A stretch of DNA of 64,000 nt, from positions 7,998,001 to 8,062,000 of the forward strand of contig NC_017093.1 in the NCBI RefSeq assembly GCF_000284295.1. Direction: 5' to 3'. The DNA is from Actinoplanes missouriensis 431. GTDB taxonomy: Bacteria; Actinomycetota; Actinomycetes; Mycobacteriales; Micromonosporaceae. Of the stretch, positions 61,378 through 64,000 are shown piece by piece. Under the pieces are notes generated by a model. The model saw only the letters and a list, made by a program, of their open reading frames with translations. It had not been told where the DNA came from and ran no database searches. Both the position numbers and the translations under genes were made by a program. The first letter of the stretch is position 1. Every line of letters begins with the position of its first letter.

Positions 61378-64000
61378 TCACCCGGCCCGGAAGCCCTCGT
61401 AGATCGCCGCGAGGTCCTTCTTCGCCGCGTCCCAGTCACCCGGAGACGTGTACCAGGAGAGGCTCCAGGTGGTGTCGTCGATCGCGAACACCCGGCGGAC
61501 CACGTGCTGCTCGTTGCCGCTGTTGGTGGTGTAGTAGTACTCCCAGTCGGCCGCGTCACCGTGGAAGTCGACCTCGTTCACGCCGACGTTGTTGTAGTTC
61601 CGGTAGTGGCTGGTGCTCTGCTCCTGCCAGTACTCGCCCGGGTCGTCCAGCTCCTGGTTCACCCGGTTGATGATCAGCAGCCGGTTGTCAAAGTTCACCC
61701 GCGTCTCGCTGCCGCCGCCGCTGACCGAGGCGCCCTTCGGCACCGGGAGGCTGAAGCCGGACCCGTTGTAGGTCCGCCAGCCGCTCGGGGTGCCACCGGC
61801 CGCCGAACTGGCCGCCGCAGAGGGGCTGCTCGCCGCCGGAGCTGCGGTGGAGCCCTTGGCCGGAGCGGAACTGCTGTCGCTCGCCGGATCACCGGCAGCC
61901 GCGGCGCCGCCCTTGACGGGCGTCGCACCGGTGGAGCCCTCGGCGTCGCTCCCGAACGCCTGGGCCACGATGATGCCGATCAGCAGCAGGAACGTGAGCA
62001 CGATCCCGAGCCCGACGGCGGCCTGCCGGCGGGTCAGCGTGGTGCCGAGAATCGTGATGCCACCGCGCCGCTCCGGCGGACGCATCTGCATGGGCGTCCA
62101 CGCCGGACGGCTGGGCCGCTCGAATCCCGGCGCCGAGCCACCGGCTCCGCCGCCCACCCCACCGACTCGGCCGCTCGCCCCGCCGACTCCGCCGCCCGCC
62201 CCGCCGACGACCCGCGTCGCGGAGTCCGCGTCCGAGCCGAGCGGCGCCCGCCGAGGCCCTGGAGGCGACAGCGGCGCGACGACGGCGGTCCGGTCGTCGA
62301 TGGCAGGCCCGCGCCCGGCAGCGCCGTTCGCGGCCGTGTCCCGGCGGGCCGGCCTGCGACCGGTCATGTCGCCGCCGACGACAGTGGTCTTGTCCGCGTC
62401 CGCCGGGTTGTTCAGCACGGCCGGGTTGGTCAGGAGAGCCGGGTTGCTCAGCATCGTGGTTCGGTCGCTGTCCGCGGGCTTTCCGACGACCGTGGTCCGG
62501 TCGGCGTCCGGCGGGGCAGCGGCGGTCGCCGGCTCGTCAGCGGCCCCGGACGTGCCGGCAGTCTCCGCCTTCGCGTCGGACTCCGGCGCGCCGGCGGTCT
62601 TCGCGTTCCCGGCGGTTTCCGTCGTGTCGGCGCTCTCCGCGTTCCCGGCGGTTTCCGTCGTGTCGGCGTTCTCCGCCTTGTCAGCGGCCCCCGCCGTCGG
62701 GGAGGCCTCGGGCACGCCGACCGCTTGTGGTTCCTCGGCAGCCTCCGGCTTGTCGGCAGCCTCCGCCTTGTCAGCCGGTCCCGCCTTGCCGGTCTCGGTC
62801 TTGCCGGCGGTTTCAGGCTTGCCGGTGATCTCGCTCTTGCCGGCGGTCTCAGTTTTGCCGGTCGCGGTCTCGGTCTCGCCGACGGTCTCACTCTTGCCGG
62901 CGGCCGCAGCCTTGCCGGCGGTCGCAGTCTCGTCAGCGGTCGCAGCCTTGTCGGACGTCGCAGCCTTGTCCGCGGCATCCGAGCCTGCCGTCGCCGGCTC
63001 GGCCAATTCAGAGACCGGCTTCGTCACGGCCGGCGCGGCCTTCTCCGCGGCGGAGTCCACCACCTTCGCGGCGGACTCAGGCTGGTCAGCGGCCGGCTCG
63101 GCCACAGCAGCGCCGGACGTCGCAACGCCTGACGCAGCGACGCCGGGCTTCCCGACTGCCGGCTCAGCGGCACCGGACTCCCCGGCCACCGACTCAGCGC
63201 CGGCTGAACCACCGGCGACCGACTTCGAAGTGTCCGCCTCGGACGATTCCGAGGCCTTCGCCGCGGAGTCAGCTCCGGGCGACTCGGCCGCAGGATCCGA
63301 GGGCCCCACCCCGGAGACCGAAGGCTTGACCTCGGAAGGCGAGGCCGACGGCGACGTCTCGGCTCCCACGCCGGATTTCGCCGCAGCCGGCACGACCGGA
63401 GCAGCGGCAGAGCTCGGAACCGACCCGGAATCCTTCGCCGGAACGGACGCGTCCTTCTCGACCGCCGGCTTCTGCGCGGGAACCGACAATTCCGGCTTCT
63501 CACCCTTGGTCTCAGGAGACGCGCCGGAGTCCACAGAGGCCGGCGCAGCAGCGGCCGGGGACTGAGCCTCCGCCGCGGGCACGACAGGGTAGGCGCCGGT
63601 CGCCGCCGCCAGTGAACGCTCGTGCTCCGGCGCGGCCTTCTTACGCCGGTTCGCCGCCACGTCAGCAGCCGTGAACCCGATGCGCGTCGGCGCACTCGAA
63701 GCCACCCCGTGAACCCGCCCCGGATTCCGGCCACCGTCCTGCGGCGACCCCGGCACCCCACCGCGAGGCGCGACACCACCACGCGGCGCACCGGGCACGC
63801 CACCCCGCGGACCAGCCTGCGGGCCAGCCGGCATTCCAGGCTGCTGGCCGGGCGGCATTCCACCCTGCTGGGCGCCGGGCACGCCACCCCGCGGACCAGC
63901 CGGCGTTCCACCCTGGGGCACTCCGGGCACCCCGCCACGAGGGCCGGACTGCACACCGCGGGGCGGATAACCCGTACCCGAATGGTGGTCTTGAACCGGG
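61378..64000 (-). CDS. Large TM protein with repetitive Pro/Ala/Thr region (5' cut by window)
   Basis: At least 874 residues; the frame is open at the window end. Cytosolic-looking Gly/Pro repeats (GGVPG, PRGGVP), then a long Ala/Ser/Thr/Glu-rich stretch with degenerate TETAGK/TTETAGNAE repeats, four similar motifs DRTTVVG, DRTTMLS, DKTTVVG and DDRTAVVAP, one membrane helix (AAVGLGIVLTFLLLIGIIVAQAFG), a Ser/Ala linker and an extracellular domain (about 150 residues; WRTYNGSGFSLPVPKG, WEYYYTTNSGNEQHVVRRVFAID). The TM-linker-domain plan matches extracellular sensor tails of actinobacterial Ser/Thr kinases, but no kinase domain is in view. Confidence 0.7.
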   Translation of the reverse strand, partial: PVQDHHSGTGYPPRGVQSGPRGGVPGVPQGGTPAGPRGGVPGAQQGGMPPGQQPGMPAGPQAGPRGGVPGAPRGGVAPRGGVPGSPQDGGRNPGRVHGVASSAPTRIGFTAADVAANRRKKAAPEHERSLAAATGAYPVVPAAEAQSPAAAAPASVDSGASPETKGEKPELSVPAQKPAVEKDASVPAKDSGSVPSSAAAPVVPAAAKSGVGAETSPSASPSEVKPSVSGVGPSDPAAESPGADSAAKASESSEADTSKSVAGGSAGAESVAGESGAAEPAVGKPGVAASGVATSGAAVAEPAADQPESAAKVVDSAAEKAAPAVTKPVSELAEPATAGSDAADKAATSDKAATADETATAGKAAAAGKSETVGETETATGKTETAGKSEITGKPETAGKTETGKAGPADKAEAADKPEAAEEPQAVGVPEASPTAGAADKAENADTTETAGNAESADTTETAGNAKTAGAPESDAKAETAGTSGAADEPATAAAPPDADRTTVVGKPADSDRTTMLSNPALLTNPAVLNNPADADKTTVVGGDMTGRRPARRDTAANGAAGRGPAIDDRTAVVAPLSPPGPRRAPLGSDADSATRVVGGAGGGVGGASGRVGGVGGGAGGSAPGFERPSRPAWTPMQMRPPERRGGITILGTTLTRRQAAVGLGIVLTFLLLIGIIVAQAFGSDAEGSTGATPVKGGAAAAGDPASDSSSAPAKGSTAAPAASSPSAAASSAAGGTPSGWRTYNGSGFSLPVPKGASVSGGGSETRVNFDNRLLIINRVNQELDDPGEYWQEQSTSHYRNYNNVGVNEVDFHGDAADWEYYYTTNSGNEQHVVRRVFAIDDTTWSLSWYTSPGDWDAAKKDLAAIYEGFRAG

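Overview
The window is very GC-rich, has GTG/TTG starts beside ATG, many 1-4 bp stop/start overlaps and a gene set typical of a filamentous actinobacterium of the Micromonosporaceae type (Actinoplanes or a relative; genus is inferred from gene content, not proven). Several blocks keep an order that, from memory, also occurs in Mycobacterium: ychF / ispH / xseAB / DUF4245 / glpX / phoH2 / cis-prenyltransferase, and GtrA / PH-domain protein / birA / accD.

Layout. 1-2159: end of sdhA, sdhB and an AlkB-like dioxygenase. 2160-2671: gene-free, with short tandem repeats and a 17-bp perfect operator over a promoter. 2672-11801: one long plus-strand transcription unit coding for a Liv-type ABC importer (two ATPases, two permeases, a lipoprotein receptor), two short-chain dehydrogenases, an APH-fold kinase, an ACAD10/11-type acyl-CoA dehydrogenase and a TetR regulator. 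11773-13839: vapBC, a DUF6886-like gene and an autoregulated-looking GntR gene with the same palindrome on both sides. 13912-18687: a minus-strand tetR-ALDH-ADH operon divergent from an acyl-CoA ligase; the shared promoter region holds a near copy of the liv operator. The proposal is that 2.6-18.7 kb is one regulon for import, CoA activation, keto reduction, phosphorylation and dehydrogenation of a 4-hydroxy or 4-keto carboxylic acid, analogous to the levulinate (lva) pathway.

18.7-29.9 kb is accessory: Nudix, PCD-like, PH-like, peptidase E, nucleotidyltransferase, G5, MarR, PAP2, GNAT/TetR with tandem operators, a Uma2 nuclease, a VapC remnant, and an XRE regulator followed by three coupled tiny genes, one with a phage-type zinc finger. 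29.9-51.6 kb is mostly conserved core: ychF, alkylation repair (ada-alkA, ogt) with two perfect DnaA boxes between them, valS, rmuC, ispH, xseAB, glpX, proteases, a CRP-site-controlled cell-wall hydrolase, phoH2, otsB, cis-prenyltransferase and a prenyl reductase. 51.6-64.0 kb: GTP-type pckG, an ECF sigma factor, two GtrA paralogues, PH protein, birA, accD, an M50 peptidase and a large TM protein cut by the window end.

A recurring signal is a -10 hexamer (TANNNT) 6-7 nt upstream of the start codon in at least 14 first-of-operon genes, which predicts leaderless mRNAs; this was used to choose several starts. No rRNA, tRNA, CRISPR array or insertion sequence was recognised.
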